Numbered from the stretch's first letter, positions 20,996 to 33,976 are shown. The stretch is 64,000 bases of DNA from Golubevia sp. BC0850 (GCA_012976225.1 JAAVVG010000021.1:1-64000), one strand, 5' to 3'. Numbers and translations are program-made. The notes: generated by a model from the letters alone, not told the origin.

Positions 20996-23669
20996 ATGAT
21001 TCTATCTTCGAGGACCTCGACGTTCTTGCCGCTTCTACTTTCATTCATTCTACTATCTTTAATCAACACCTCAAACGTAACAGCAGCAAGCTGTGGAGCG
21101 GGTAACCTGTGTCCTAGTAGTTCCCCATGTTGTTCTGCTGAGGGTACTTGTGGGAGTGGGAGTATGCAGTGCGCTGGTGAGTTAGTGAGGAAAGATGAGG
21201 GTTGAGAGACGAAGAAGGAAGGAAGAGATGAATAACAAAGTTGTTGTTTGGGCGGGGGAAAGGGGCCGTGATTCAACCTCTGGAAGATCAGGTCATATAA
21301 AAGGCAGAGGCAAACGAAGAGGTGAGAAAGTAGATCTTTTGAACACTAGCTTCTATATGCGAGCTCTCTCGAATGACATCCTATCATTCAACTTTGGGCA
21401 GGTGATGGTGAAGGAGAGTGGTCATGCCAACTTGTTCGAAGGGTTCATTCTCTCAAGATTCCATTCGAGTTCTGACTTCCAGTCTCTCTATTGCAATTCC
21501 ATGCTTCTCTAACCTGGTATACTTCTCTACGCCATCTTTGCCCTTACGACGATCTCTAACTTTGAACAGGTGGTTGCCAAGCTCAATTTTCCAACAAACC
21601 TTCATCATGCTTGCCGAATCCAATTTGTCAAGATATGAGCATCAACATCACACCCGATAACTATAACAATTCAAAGATGTTCAAGCCGATGTGAGTTTCG
21701 ATGACAACGAATGTGAATTCGCAACTGGGGGAAAGGTAGAATCGGAGCTTCAAGTCCCTCTTCTCTCCGACCTCTCAACACGTTTCTTTTCACTTGCTCT
21801 TTCTCACCTCTTTCTCAGCTTGGAGTACAATGGCGACGCATCACAGGCTCCATTCACTCTAGATTACGGATCCATTGGAGCCGGACCGGAAGGAGTCTTA
21901 CTTGAACTGACTGCTGCTCGTCAAGCTAAGGTTTCTACCACGAGATACTTCCTGTATGGTGAAGTTGAAGTTGAAGCCAGACACGAGGCTGTCAATGGAG
22001 TTGTTGCAGCATTAATCACTATGAGCGACGCTAAGGATGGTGAGTCTCGAGTAATTGATTCCCCCCCCCCCCTTCTTCCCTTCTGCTTCTCTGGTCAGAA
22101 CCTTATCTTCAGCCACTCATGATCTGGAGTGAACGCAAAAGACAAAGAGCGACTTGCTCACTCGATCCTTTCTCTTTCTCGTCTCCAGAACTGGATTGGG
22201 AATTCACAACGTCGGACGGATCTGAAGGTTTCACCAACTGGTTCTCTCTCGGAGTCGTCGATAACAACAATGGAGGAACAACTTCAATCTCACCTTCAGT
22301 AGCAGAATGGCATACCATCGGAATCAATTGGACTCCATCTCAAATCCAATGGAAGCTCGATGGTTCAGTGGTCCGAACAGTCAAAGCATCTTCTCTAGGA
22401 GACAAGTTCCCTTCGACTCCAGCAAGATTTCAAATGTCAGTCTGGTCAGGGGGAAACTCAACCAATCCAGAGGGAGTTATACAGTGGGCAGGAGGTCCAA
22501 CGGACTGGGGTTCAGCTGAATACAAAGATAATGGATACTATACTCAAGAGATCAAGAGCTTCAAGATGACTTGTGGAGATCAATCAGCTGCTAATCTACA
22601 GACAGTCGGTCAAGGTACCAACGCTACAAGTTGGGTCTACACCGGAGAAAATGGCTCTGATGGAAGACCAACTCTTCAACTCTCAACTGATCCCATCACT
22701 TTCTTGAAAAATCCTTCTAAAGACGGTATGGCTGGAATTCCGGGTTACGAAACTGGTTCAGTCGATTCGACAAAGAAGACCAACGTCTGGGATGGCTCTG
22801 GAGATCAACAAGACAAAGAAGCTTCTTCTTCTTCTTCTGGTGGATCATCCATATTCTCGAAAAATGCGGCTCTCAAGTATGGAGTTCCAATCGCTGCTGG
22901 AATCGTTGGGTTAATCGTAATTTGGGCTTTGATCACTTGGTGTGTTAGAAGGAATAGAGCTGGAAAGATGGATCAACCTGCTTTGGGAGCTATTGGATCT
23001 GCCGTGGGTGCTAAATCTGCTGCTTCTAGATATCAAGCTCTGGGAGGTGGGGACGATCAAGAAGGTTTACCTATGGGAGCTAGGAGGACAAGAGGAGGAG
23101 GAATCGGACCTGCTGCTGGTCCAAGTGCGTCTTCGGGAGCTACGAGATACGGAAACGTTGCTCCTACTCCTAGCACTCCGAATAGGGATATGAGACAGAA
23201 TGCCTCTAATGGATCAAATTCCAGTTATCGTCCAAGCTATGCAGTGAGTGACGCGAAGAAAGTTCTCAAAGAAGCTGCTCCGAAGAGTCCACAAGAGAGA
23301 ACCTCGCTGGGGAGATAGATCTGCGCTCACCATCTGACTTTTTTCCTATGGCCTTTTGCTTTTATCCCTTCTTACTTCTTTCCTCGTCTGCTCGCTCCTT
23401 CTTTCTCTCAGGCACACGAATACGACCCATACGCAAACTATAATTCACCTCAGCACTCTCAAACTCAATTCACTCCAACTCAACAGACCTACCCATACAA
23501 TTCCCAGCCTCAATACCAGTCTCAATACCAACCACAACATCAAGCTCAGTATCAGCAGCAGGCGAGAGGATACTCAAATGCTCCAGGACCCGCTTCTCCA
23601 GGACCACGTCAAGCTTATGGAAATGGCTATGGAAACTATTCCGAACCTAGTTATCGCGATAGATTCTAA
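20996..23669 (+). CDS. Crh-like GH16 chitin-glucan transglycosidase with CBM18-like motif and membrane anchor
   Basis: A secreted or cell-surface enzyme of the Crh group (GH16), which links chitin to beta-glucan in the wall. The start (20996) gives a signal peptide, ILSSRTSTFLPLLLSFILLS. Next is a CBM18-like Cys motif: SCGAGNLCPSSSPCCS...GTCGSGSMQCAG and, after an intron, GCQAQFSNKPSSC. The GH16 core follows: YFLYGEVEVEARHEA, then the catalytic ELDWEF motif (E-x-D-x-E), rebuilt across an intron as D-ELDWEF (about 22192), WHTIGINWTPSQIQWKLDG and QMSVWSGG. A Ser/Gly spacer leads to a transmembrane helix (GVPIAAGIVGLIVIWALITW) and basic CVRR, so the protein is anchored by a helix and not by the GPI signal common in Crh1/Utr2. 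The spliced tail (23411-23669) is Tyr/Gln-rich and ends YRDRF. If the last intron is kept, the tail ends ERTSLGR at 23318. Confidence 0.88.
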
Positions 23670-24654
23670 ATCTGTCTCGCTGTCTCTCTACAATGCTTTT
23701 GGCTCCTTCTTTGGTCACCTCCTAAAATCACTGTCTCTACTCTTTCTTCCTGGCCGACACTTGCCCCATCTCATTCTATTTACCTTCATCTGATTTTTGT
23801 CTGTCCAAACTTTGCTTTATTTTCATATAATCCCACTCTTGTCTCTTGCTCGCTTGCCACCCCCCCCCCTTTTTCGATTTGCTTATTGCTCTGGTCACAT
23901 TTTCTCTCTAAATGGATTCCCTGTACTCACATCCACATCTCTTGGTCATCTATTTCGAACCTGGTTTTCAAATGGACATTCTCTGTTGACTGTTTCTTTT
24001 TTATGTCGGTCGACTGATGAGTGAAACAGTTCTCTCAACATCATCTAGAGGAACAACTCACGTCGTTCATTAGGAACAAAAGTATTTTCGAGAAACTACC
24101 GTATCTTTATTTACAAAGAAAAAAGCAAAGGAGACCATTTTTTGGTAGGATAAGTCTATGGCAGATGGTTCGAGGGATGCTTGCGAAAAAGTAAGCCTTT
24201 TTTTTTTTGAAGTTCGTGAGATTCGAGAACGAGAAATTGAGATGTGAGAGACTTGAGGAAAAGAGAATTTTCAGAACCAAAACAAAAGAGATGAGAGAAT
24301 AAAGAGGTAAAGAAGAGGAAAGATTGGTAAAGGGGACCATTTGGTTAGAAGAAAGAGCGACCGAAAACTCCAGATTCCAAATTAGATGGTCTAGGACTGA
24401 CTTCCAACACCTGTGACGAGAAACGAAAGGAGAGAGAGAGAAGAAGTAGAAAAGAATGAGGTAGGGGATTGGGAAGGACTTTAAACATTGGAATGGAACT
24501 GCAGCTCCATCTCGGGTTTAGTCCATCTGAAGAAAGGATGACCTAGTTTAGAGTAATGGAAGACGAATTTGATCAAGGGAAATACTTTTGTGATCAAATT
24601 GTCAAAGAAGATTTATCATAATAATGTTTTTCAACCTTTTTGTTAGCTATGATC
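23670..24654. other. Convergent 3' flanks of the GH16 gene and HOM3
   Basis: No gene seen. It includes a C10 run at about 23861-23870 and T/A-rich stretches (24110-24320). The last HOM3 exon may lie at about 24480-24570 if the final donor is used. Confidence 0.4.
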
Positions 24655-27110
24655 TTATAGCAAGCTAAGAACAAACAGAAAGGGTGGTTTGGAGGGACTT
24701 ACCGAATAATGAATTAAATTCAAAGCTTTCAAAGCCATACTTTCATGAATGACGCAAGAGATATTGATCTCATTAGCACCTTGACTAATCATTTCAATAT
24801 TCACATTTCCCTCTGCTAAAGTAGAGAACATTTTCCCAGCCACACCAACCATATGTCTCATTCTTTTCCCAACCAAACTTAAAATCGCCATATCTCTTAA
24901 AACCGAGACTGTACCGACTGGTTCTAATTCTGAGATGACTCTAGAGAGTACTCTAGCTCTAGGCCCAGTTCCAGCAGGTGGTAAACTTGCAGTTGAAATC
25001 GCCATTGAAACATGAACTTCAGAAGTTGAAATCAAATCAACTATAACTCCATGTCTATCTAAAGTACCAAAGATTCTGGCAAAGAAACCATGAGAAATGG
25101 TTTTTCGATTAGAATGAACGTTGAGAACTAAAACGTCATCTTTAATTGTTACTGCAGTAGGTAATTTCCTTTCAGATTCTATAATTGAACCACCTGGAAT
25201 TTCAGGACCAAATTTTGGATAGTTCACTCCCCAAGCATTTTTACCGTTTCCATCTTCAAGAGGTTGAATTAAATGCCCTTCACTTGGTGTTAAACCTTGT
25301 GGGATCTCATCAGGGAAAATCACAGTTCCACTTCCTTTTGGATTTTGAACGTTTTTAATTCTGATTGGAACTGATTTTTTGATGGCTTGTTCCATTGTGA
25401 AAGGATGAATCACTTCTGATCCATAATATGTCAATTCAGCTGCTTCTTCTGGTGTGATTGATGGAATTAACCTGGCTGTTGGAACTTTTCTTGGATCGGC
25501 TGTGAAAACTCCATCTACTTCTTTCCAAATTTGAAGTTCGGCTGCTTTGACTCCTACAGCACAAAGAGCCGCGCAAAGATCCGTATATCCTCTACCAACT
25601 TGAGATAAGAGTGAGCCTGGAACATTTCCGAAGTAACCTGTGAAGATCAAGAGGGGAGGGGAGGGAAAGAATTGAGCATTCGACCTTGATTTTCTGAAAG
25701 AGATGCTAACTCTGCATTCCATTTGGCAATGTTCAATTCCTTTCATAGGATTTTTTGAACTTCTTGCTACTTACCAGTTACAACCGGAGTTCCCTTACAC
25801 TGATTCAATCTTTCTCCCAATCTCTCCGCCAACTTGTCATAAAAGGCTTGATTCAATTGAGCATCCTCTCCAGCTCCTTGTAAACCAATGCTTTGCAAAA
25901 AATCAGCATCCACAATACTTTCAAGAGTGACTAATTCAGCATTGATACCAGCGTCTAACAGAGCACCAACGACGATTCTACAAGAAAGTCTCTCTCCCAC
26001 TCCAATAATGATGTCTTGAGATCTAGGAGAGATTTCTTCGATAATCTGAGAGAGTTGAAGGGAAATAGAGACGGAATCATTTGATTCAGTAAGACAAGTG
26101 GTGATAAAGCGGGGAAGGCTTTCGATAAGAATGAGAAGGGAGAAGGTTGGAACCCCGAGAGAAAGAGAAGAGAGAGAGAGACCCCTCTCAATTGAAACTT
26201 CACGGCAACTCACCTTTGCGGCCATTAAGAAATCTCTCAACCTCTCACAATCATCTACGATATCATCCGAAACCAACTGTCTCAATTGCTCATCTTTAAC
26301 AGCTCCACTGAGAGCTTCTAAATGATCGAAAATGATTCTATCAACGGTAGCATTGAAACCTTGAGGTGGTTCAACATCCTCAACTGGTCTTTCACCATTA
26401 ACTAAACCTTGACTAGTTCTATGGGCTTGAGCCATTGAAAGAGCATCTAATTTTCCCATCAAAGAGAGTGGTCCATCTGTATTCGAGAGTCTTCCGGAAT
26501 TGACATTTGATCTACTGGCCGATCTTGCTGGAGTCGCTCTACCACTTCCTCTGTGAAAAGCTGAACCTGGTCGGGTTGGAGTCTGGATCGAAGGAGAAGA
26601 AGGAGTTGGGATTTGAGTTAAGGAGGAAAGTGAAGAGGAAAGTGAAGGTCCGGGTGAATCCGCTTCTCCTGATAGAGCTTCTTTTGCGGCTTGAAGTAAC
26701 AAATTTGTGGTTCCTAAGGCTTTTGTTGAACCTGATCTGGCTGAGCAGACTATTGCTACTCGATGAGTTGAGATGTAGGAACTTTTGAGATTGAGAGGGT
26801 TGGGATACGAAGGTTTTTCGAGACGGACATTAGGATCCAGTGCAAAGGATATCGAGGTGAAGGATAAGTGGATTGAATGGTCAGTAAAGGTAGAATCAAG
26901 AGCTGAAGATACGGATCATTGATCGAGTCCTCTTGATGATGGGATGAGATAGTTGAATTGTGTGACCGTGACTGTGACTCACGGAGCGATTTCGCTTGTG
27001 ATGGCTTCTAAGAACTTTCCAACCGAAGTTCCACCATACTTTTGAACCAACCATGGCTTTTTGAGCTCTGGGTCGTCAGGTGGGCCAGCCAAATGCGTTG
27101 TAGCTGGCAT
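24655..27110 (-). CDS. HOM3: Aspartate kinase (first step of Thr/Met/Ile synthesis)
   Basis: Aspartokinase phosphorylates L-aspartate. The start (27110) gives MPATTHLAGPPDDPELKKPW, then the kinase signature QKYGGTSVGKF. The second exon (about 26600-26830) has VAIVCSARSGSTKALGTTNLL. A Ser/Pro-rich insert (about 110 residues, DSPGPSLSSSLSS to ALSMAQAH) precedes FNATVDRIIFDHLEAL. Then come GERLSCRIVVGALLDAGINA, GNVPGSLLSQVGRGYTDLCA, VDGVFTADPRKVPTARLI and the C-terminal tandem ACT domains (VLNVHSNRKTISHGFFARIF; NVNIEMISQGANEINISCVI), which in this family mediate threonine feedback inhibition. The frame stops at 24655 after a good GTAAGT donor (24696), so the true last exon may lie further left; I could not find an in-phase acceptor with confidence. 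Divergent from CSE1. Confidence 0.93.
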
Positions 27111-27246
27111 CTTTGAAATGGATATCGAGTGAGTGGTAGGGGAAGAAGAAGAAAGAGTGACGAACGAATTTCGAAGACCGAGAACGCGTTCTGCAGTTGT
27201 TGTTGTGGTCGCCTTTCTTCTTCTTGTTGACCATTCCACCCCAATC
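27111..27246. promoter_or_regulatory. Compact divergent promoter HOM3/CSE1
   Basis: 136 bp between start codons. A GAAGAAGAAGAAAG purine run lies nearer HOM3, and CTTTCTTCTTCTTG lies nearer CSE1, so each side has its own pyrimidine-rich leader. I did not see a GCN4-type TGACTC site. Confidence 0.5.
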
Positions 27247-30200
27247 ATGAGTTCAGATTCGCTCTCTCAATTATCGGATTTGTTCTCTCAATCCTTGACT
27301 TCAGATGAATCAATTAGGAAACCTGCAGAGAAAGCATTGGTTGATGCTTCTTCACAGCAAGGTTTCACTCTGGCTTTAATTCAGTTAATCGCTCAACAAG
27401 GTCAGCAATCTCAAGCTGCTGCTGTCAGATTGGCTGCTGCTATAAGATTAAAGAACATTTGTAGACAGGCTTGGTCAGATGTGAGTACAGTCGGTGAGAG
27501 GGGAGCAGAGGGAGGCAAGGCAGGCGCAGCTATATCTACAACTATATCTATAGATCCAATAGTTACAGTCACTGCACCCCTCCTCCATAACCGCCCCGAT
27601 GAATGATCTAATTCCTTTACTTACTTCTCCTCCATTACATTCTCCAGGAAGACGCCGAAGCGACCTCTTCTCATCCTCTAGCTCCACAAGACAAAGCTTC
27701 TCTAAAAGAACAACTCCTTCCATTATTGATTTCACTTTCAGCCACCACCTCTACAACATCTCCAGCTTCTATAGGTGTCAGAACTCAACTTGCAGAAACA
27801 GTAGCGGTCTGTGCCGATAGGTGTGAGAACCTTTCAACTGAATGGCCAACTTTAATAGATGCTTTAGCTTTACATCTCTCTCAAGCTGCCAACGATTCAA
27901 CAGAACCAGATTATGGTGTCTTAACCTCAGTTTTACAAGTTGCTCATTCCATTTTCAGAAAATGGAGATCAGCAGTTAGATCAGATCATCTTTATACTGA
28001 AATCAATTACGTTTTGGAAAGGTTTTGTCCTCCTTACCTTTTATTGTTGGCTGTAAGTTCCTTAACCTCCCTCTCCTTTTCTTTCTCCACCTTTTTTATC
28101 ACTAACATCTTCCTCTCTCTCTCTCTTCTTCCAGCGAATCGACTCTCTCCTAGCATCTCCATCAACTCCACCTCAAATAATCATTTCTCTTTCACCTTCC
28201 TTCGTCTTACTACTTCAACTCTTTCATGATCTTTCAGCTCAAGATTTACCTCCTGCTTTCGAAGATAATATGTCAAAAATCGCTCCAGTTCTTTTGAGAT
28301 GGTTATCATTTGAAAGACAGGAATTGAAAACTCCAGATGATGAACCTGAAGCAGCACCATTGGAAAAGATTAGAGCTGCTGTGTGTGAAGTTGCTGAGTT
28401 GTTTGCTCTGAGGTTTGCAGATGCTTTCCCTCAATTACCTCATTTCGTTCAGGCAGTTTGGGAAATGTTGGGGAAGTGTCCTAGGGAGGAAAAATATGAT
28501 GTGGTGAGTTTCGTGGAGAGGATAAGAGCTGTTTGGGTATCGAGAGGGCGTGGGAAATTCCAAGGGGAATATGGGAGAGCAACTCAGTTGGATCTGGAAA
28601 GAGTTCATTTCAAGGAGATCACTTGTGAAGGGAAGAGTGAGATCTCCTTCCAAGTCGACTGGAAATCGATGGGAGCCATTTCTGAGACCGACCTTTTCTT
28701 CTTTCTCTTCTTATCCCCTCTATTCTCTCTAGCTCGTTTCAAAGGCTATGTCTTTCCTTTCTGGAGTTGTTAGAATGCCATCGATGCGTTCAACGTTTGA
28801 AAGTGAGGGAGACGCTACGCTGGAACAGTTTGTGGGAGCTATCGTTCTTCCAAATATCACTTTGAGAGAAGCTGATGAAGAGATGTTCGAAGACAACCCT
28901 ATCGAATATGTCAGAAGAGACTTTGAAGCTGGAGTTGGTGAGTAGAATTCCTTCTCGCGATCGAAGCTTGAAAACTTGTGGAAGATCGTTTAAGAACTTA
29001 AACCTCTCCCTTATCCTTGCCCTCCAGAAAATGACACTCGCCGAAAAGCTGCCACTTCTTTCACTCGTTCCTTGATGGAACAGTTCGAATCCTCTGTGAC
29101 TACTATCGTTGGACGATACATCAATCAATATCTAGCAGATTATTCTACCAATCCTCAAACCAACTGGAAACAAAAAGACACTGCCATTTACCTTCTGACA
29201 AGTATTGCATCTAAAGGTTCTTCAAGCTCTTTCGGTATTTCAAGTACCAATGAATTAGTCGACGTAGTTCAATTCTTCACAGACAACGTAGCTCAAGATC
29301 TTCACGCAGCAGCAAATAGTGTTCATCCGATTCTACAAGTCGATGCAATCAAATACATTCATACCTTTAGAAATCAACTTACAAAAGAACAATTACTTTC
29401 AGTCTTACCTCTTTTGGTTACTCATTTAGAATCAGAAAATTACGTCACTTGTTCTTATGCTGCTGTGACTATCGAAAGAGTCTTGTTCTTAAAACAACAA
29501 ACTCAAGGTACTCCTCAAAATCAATTGCTTTTCACTCCAAATGACGTTCAACCTTTTGCGGAAAACATTTTAATGGCTATGTTTCGTCGAATCGAAAGTG
29601 GTGAAACTCCAGAGAAAATCGCCGAAAATGATTATTTGATGAAATGTGTCATGAGATTAATTATTACTGCTAGAGAAGCTTTACTTCCTGCTAGAGAACC
29701 AGTTTTAAATCATTTAGTTCAGATCTTACAACAGATTGCAAAGAATCCTTCGAATCCTAAATTCAGTCAGTTTTGCTTTGAGAGTATTGCTGCTTTGGTT
29801 CGGTGAGTTCCTTCTTTTTTGGGAGTATGGGAGATGAGGAGACGGCTTCTCCTGTGATACTGATTCAATTGACTTCTTCTGACTTGCCGCTTCGTTAGAT
29901 TCTGCACTGCTGCTGACAATTCAACAGTCACTAGCTTTGAGAATGCTCTCTTCGCACCTTTCACTGCTATTCTGACCGCTGATGTCGCCGGTAAGTCTCA
30001 ATCCTCCTTCCTCTGGTCTCAGTCTGTTCCTTTTCTCATACAAAACCTCAACGCTTTCCACCATATCCTTCAATCAGAATTCGTTCCGTACGTCTTCCAG
30101 ATCCTCTCCCAACTTCTGGAGCTGCATGCCGCTGGAGACTACCCGGAAACCTACTCTTCCCTCCTACCCCCTCTTCTCACCCCAGCTCTTTGGGAATCAC

Positions 30201-31284
30201 GTGGAAATGTTCCACCTCTGGTCAGACTTCTTCAAGCATACCTAGCTCGTGGTGCTCAGAGCATAGCAGCTAATGGTCAGCTGGCTCCAATGTTTGGTAT
30301 CTATCAGAGATTGATTCAAAGTCGAATCAATGATGGACATGGATTCGAACTTCTTCAAAGCTTAATTCAGAATCTCACTCCGTAAGTTTCTTCGAATCTT
30401 CGTTTACCCCGATGACATGTCTTTGACTTCTGCCCTCGCTCTCCCCACACTCTTCACAGCCAACAACTCCAAGAATACAAAAGACCGGTTCTCACACTCA
30501 TGCTCACAAGACTTCAAACCTCAAAAACCGCTGCTTTCACAAAAGGTTTCATTTACTTCTTAGCTTTCTTTGCTTCGATTCAGAAAGAAGGTTATCCAAA
30601 CTTCGTGATTCAAAGTTTCGATTCCGTTCAACCAGGTCTTTTCCCTCAAATCATGCAAGGAGTACTACTTTCAGAGCTCGAAAAGACGCCTCAACGTCAA
30701 CGTAGAGTCGTTCAAGTCGGTCTAGCTCGTCTGCTCACGGAATCTTCGATGATGTTGGAAGCTCCCAACAACTCAATTTGGTGAGTCTCCAAAGCAAAGC
30801 TTACAGGTCCACAAAAGGTTCCTTTCTGATGAGATCTTCTTCTTATTCCTTCTTATTCCTTGCCGTCATGTCTTTTAGGGCTCCAACTTTTAAAGCTCTT
30901 CTAGAATCTTTCAATCAGTCAGTCACCTCCAGCACTCAAGCCGATGCTGATGAGATTTTTGCTCAAGACTGGGAAGACCAAGGATTTCAAGCTAGTTACT
31001 CAAGATTGGCTGCTTCCGAAGCTCCAAGGAGAGATCCAGTCGAATGGGCAAATTCGGATGCTAGAATCTATCTCGCTCAACAAATTGCTGTGAGTGTCTG
31101 GTTTTGAACAGAGAACGAGTCGACTATCATTCTTACAAAGAGGCTGAGATTGACAATCCTCTATCCCCCTTCTACTTCTTACAAATAGGCCAAGGAAAAT
31201 ATCAAGAGTCAAGCAAGGACAGCTGCTCCTGAGATGTACCAAGGTTTCGCAGGCTTCGCCAGAGAAAAGGGAATCAATCTCTAG
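27247..31284 (+). CDS. CSE1: Exportin-2 / importin-alpha re-exporter
   Basis: A HEAT-repeat karyopherin that carries importin-alpha back to the cytoplasm with RanGTP. It starts at 27247 (MSSDSLSQLSDLFSQSL). The importin-beta N-terminal segment follows: RKPAEKALVDASSQQGFTLA and VRLAAAIRLKNICRQAWSD. Further CSE1-type blocks are SIFRKWRSAVRSDHLYTEI (about 27950), EVAELFALRFADAFPQLPHF (about 28390), GVVRMPSMRSTFE (28760), QDLHAAANSVHPILQVDAIK with YIHTFRNQL (29300), and the C-terminal YQGFAGFAREKGINL at 31284. Cse1-type proteins are about 960 residues, and the coding exons here add up to a similar size. At least nine introns; the frame resumes at about 28740 after a 240 bp intron. Convergent with DCC1. 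Confidence 0.95.
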
Positions 31285-31553
31285 ATTTGTTTCCTCTCTA
31301 ACCACTGTTCACGAATAGCATAGATACACCACGAAAACTATTATCATACTTTCAGAGACCAGTCTTTTGACGCTGTGTCCGAAAATCACCCCCTTAATAT
31401 CCCATCCTCATAAGATAAATTCCCTTGCTCATTCACAAAGTGAATGGATTTGATCGCCCCAATCAAAACAGAGAAAGACTGAAATTGACACTTGTTGGGA
31501 AAAGGCTGAATACAATTACATGATGAGGCAACTCGAAGAATCGATCCCTCAAC

Positions 31554-33621
31554 TCAATACTTGATTCTGGCACTATACAGTGTGATTTCCTTCATCTGTT
31601 TCTCAGCTCTTTTCTTCTTCCCCTTTCCGACCCCAACATTAGCATTTGAGTCGGAGTCTTCGACTTCAATCTTAGTTCTACTGACTCTAGCGAATTTCAG
31701 TAAAAGGGCATCTAGTTTCTTTCCATCAGTTGCTAAATCTTTGATGAAAGGCTCCAGATCTTCTTTTGTCCACTGAGATCTTGTCAGGAACAATTCTTGA
31801 AATCTAGCTGCAGGAGCCAAAGGGAGATGAGCTGAAGGATAGGATTGGATTTTAGGAGTTGTGGATGGCGGATTTGGAAGAGCTGGATGCAATAGGAATT
31901 GACCCTGTGGAAGAGAAGTTCAGAGAAAGAAATCGTCAAATAGGAGAGACTAAGAGTTGAAATCGGGTGAAAGTAGAGGCGCCGACTCACCTTTAAGAGA
32001 TCGAGGTTCACACTGTCCTCGAAGACATCTCCTACCGATATTTTCCATTCGTCCATCATGACAAGCAATGAATCCGGTGTCTATATATGAAAAAAAGAAG
32101 ATTCTTTCAGCTAAGGTCTACGATTCGAAAGATCGATTTCAGGTTTGTCAACCAGGATAATTTAAAAGCGAGCTGTTGCTTCTCTTGACTTTATCAAGAC
32201 TCACCTTCCGTGCTTCCAGAAGCCTATTCCCCAAGAATCTGACAATCTCCCTGTGATTCAATTCCACCTCTTTCTTCTCTTCACTCTTCGCAGAATCATC
32301 TTCCTTCACTTTCCCAAACCAACTAGTCAAAGTTTCTCTTGCGATTTCTTCTCTGATGTCGTGTTCTTCTTTCAGTGCTTTGAGAACCGATGCGAGTGGA
32401 ACTTTCGAAGGTAAATAGGAATTGATTGAAAGATGATTCAGGAGGTTCTGAAGGACTAGAGTTAGATGCGAGGGTGAAATCAGGCGGAGACGACCATCTA
32501 ATTCGACCACATTCCTTTCTTTGTAACCTCTCTTCAGCTCGGCCTCGCTGGCTTGTACAACTGAACGGACCTCTCTTGGGGTATAAAGTCTGTGTAGAGG
32601 GTTGATCTGGTCGATACAGGCGAAAATATGTGGAAAGGGGGAGAGTGAGCTTGTTGGCGGGAGATTGGAGGTCTTCCCTAGAATTCCTTTCGATCGCGAA
32701 TTCCCTTGAGTCTTATGAGACATAGATTTGAAGAATCAGACAGCCACAGAGCGCTGGCCTACTTCTAAAATCAAGCCAAAAACGAACTCACCTCCTCATT
32801 TCCTCTCTTCCTCTTTCCATTTCTCTCCTTCCTCTCCTTCTCCTCCAATTCCTTCTTCTCATCTTCTTTTCTTCTCTCTTCTTCTTCTGTTCCCTGATAG
32901 GCGCTAGCCTTTAATAGATTAGTGATCCTCTCCAGCCTAGGAGGGATCAACAGCAGTTCCAGAGTTGAGGAAAGAGTGGCCTTCAATTGTAGTGCTCCTT
33001 CTTCCATCTCTGGCTCCTCATCATCTAGATCCATTCCTTCTGGATCAAGATTTGGGTCCCTGATGATCGGAGCAGTGGCACTTGAGCATAAGAGTAGAGA
33101 ATTGGATTGAGAAACTGAACGTATGGAATAGGTTGAAGTTGAAGTTGATAGAACTGCGTCGTCTAGGAATCGACCGTTGATTGTGAGACTATTGAAATTG
33201 AGGAGTGAATTGGTTGAATCAGCCTTCTTTCAATCCATCGAATAGATGTTCTCTGCAGGCTTAGCTTTGTCCCACCTTGACAACCCTTTCCACCTCTGAA
33301 CTCCCGTTTCATTACTCACCACAATCCCTCTCTATCTTCTTCTTCCTCCCAATTCTCATCAGCCTCATTCCTTCCTCTCTTTCCATTGTCCACTGAGCTG
33401 CCCTGCCCGCTGCCCTTCTTCTCCTGAGCCTCAATGACAGCTAACAGTTCTTTCGGCACTTCAAGTAGGAGGTATTCTGGAGGAGGAAGAGGAGCGCTAA
33501 TCAGTGGAACAGAAGATGATAGACTTGCTCCTATCTTTGATGGCTTAGCAACAGATGAAGGGGTGAAGAATGACATGTTGGATGAACGGGATAGTGTTGG
33601 ACTTTGGGAAGCTCGCTCCAT
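31554..33621 (-). CDS. DCC1: Sister chromatid cohesion protein Dcc1 (alternative RFC subunit)
   Basis: Dcc1 is part of the Ctf18-Dcc1-Ctf8 RFC complex that loads PCNA and supports cohesion. The first ATG in good frame is 33621 (MERASQSPTLSRSSNMSFF). EYLLLEVPKELLAVIEAQ is the usual N-terminal block. The next exon (about 32790-33190) has LTINGRFLDDAVL and SVSQSNSLLLCSS, then an acidic stretch and LELLLIPPRLERITNLL. A third exon (about 32205-32700) has YTPREVRSVVQASEAELKRG and ELDGRLRLIS. The C-terminal exon (31554-31905) carries ARFQELFLTRSQWTKEDLEP and KLDALLLKFARVSR, both family hallmarks. A Lys/Glu-rich low-complexity insert (EEEERRKEDEKKELEEKERK) sits in the middle. About five exons, near 470 residues. 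Confidence 0.88.
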
Positions 33622-33976
33622 CACTTCATCACGCTTCACGTCGCCTCACAGAAAAGACGCGCTCGATACATAACATCGACGATGACCTTCCTTGAAAGGA
33701 GAACTTTCCGTTTTACACACGTTTATTCAGAAAAGAGAGAGAGGTAAGTATCATGGGCGAGGCTTTGGAAGAAAGAAGAGATCGGAAGGAGGTGGTCAAA
33801 TCGCACCTGCAGACCTCATTCTCGTTAGCTTCTCCTCCCCATCAGAGACCCCTCTGAAGAAAAATGAAAGAGTTGTTTGGAAAAATGAGAATTGATCTAG
33901 TATATTACAGATTAAATTGGGACGAAAGCTTCAAAAGTAATCCGGCACAATGAATTCAAACTGAAAACCAAGATAT
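33622..33976. other. Intergenic between DCC1 start and DIS3 end
   Basis: 355 bp holding the DCC1 promoter and DIS3 3' flank. Small + ORF 33692-33895 has no family features. Confidence 0.45.
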
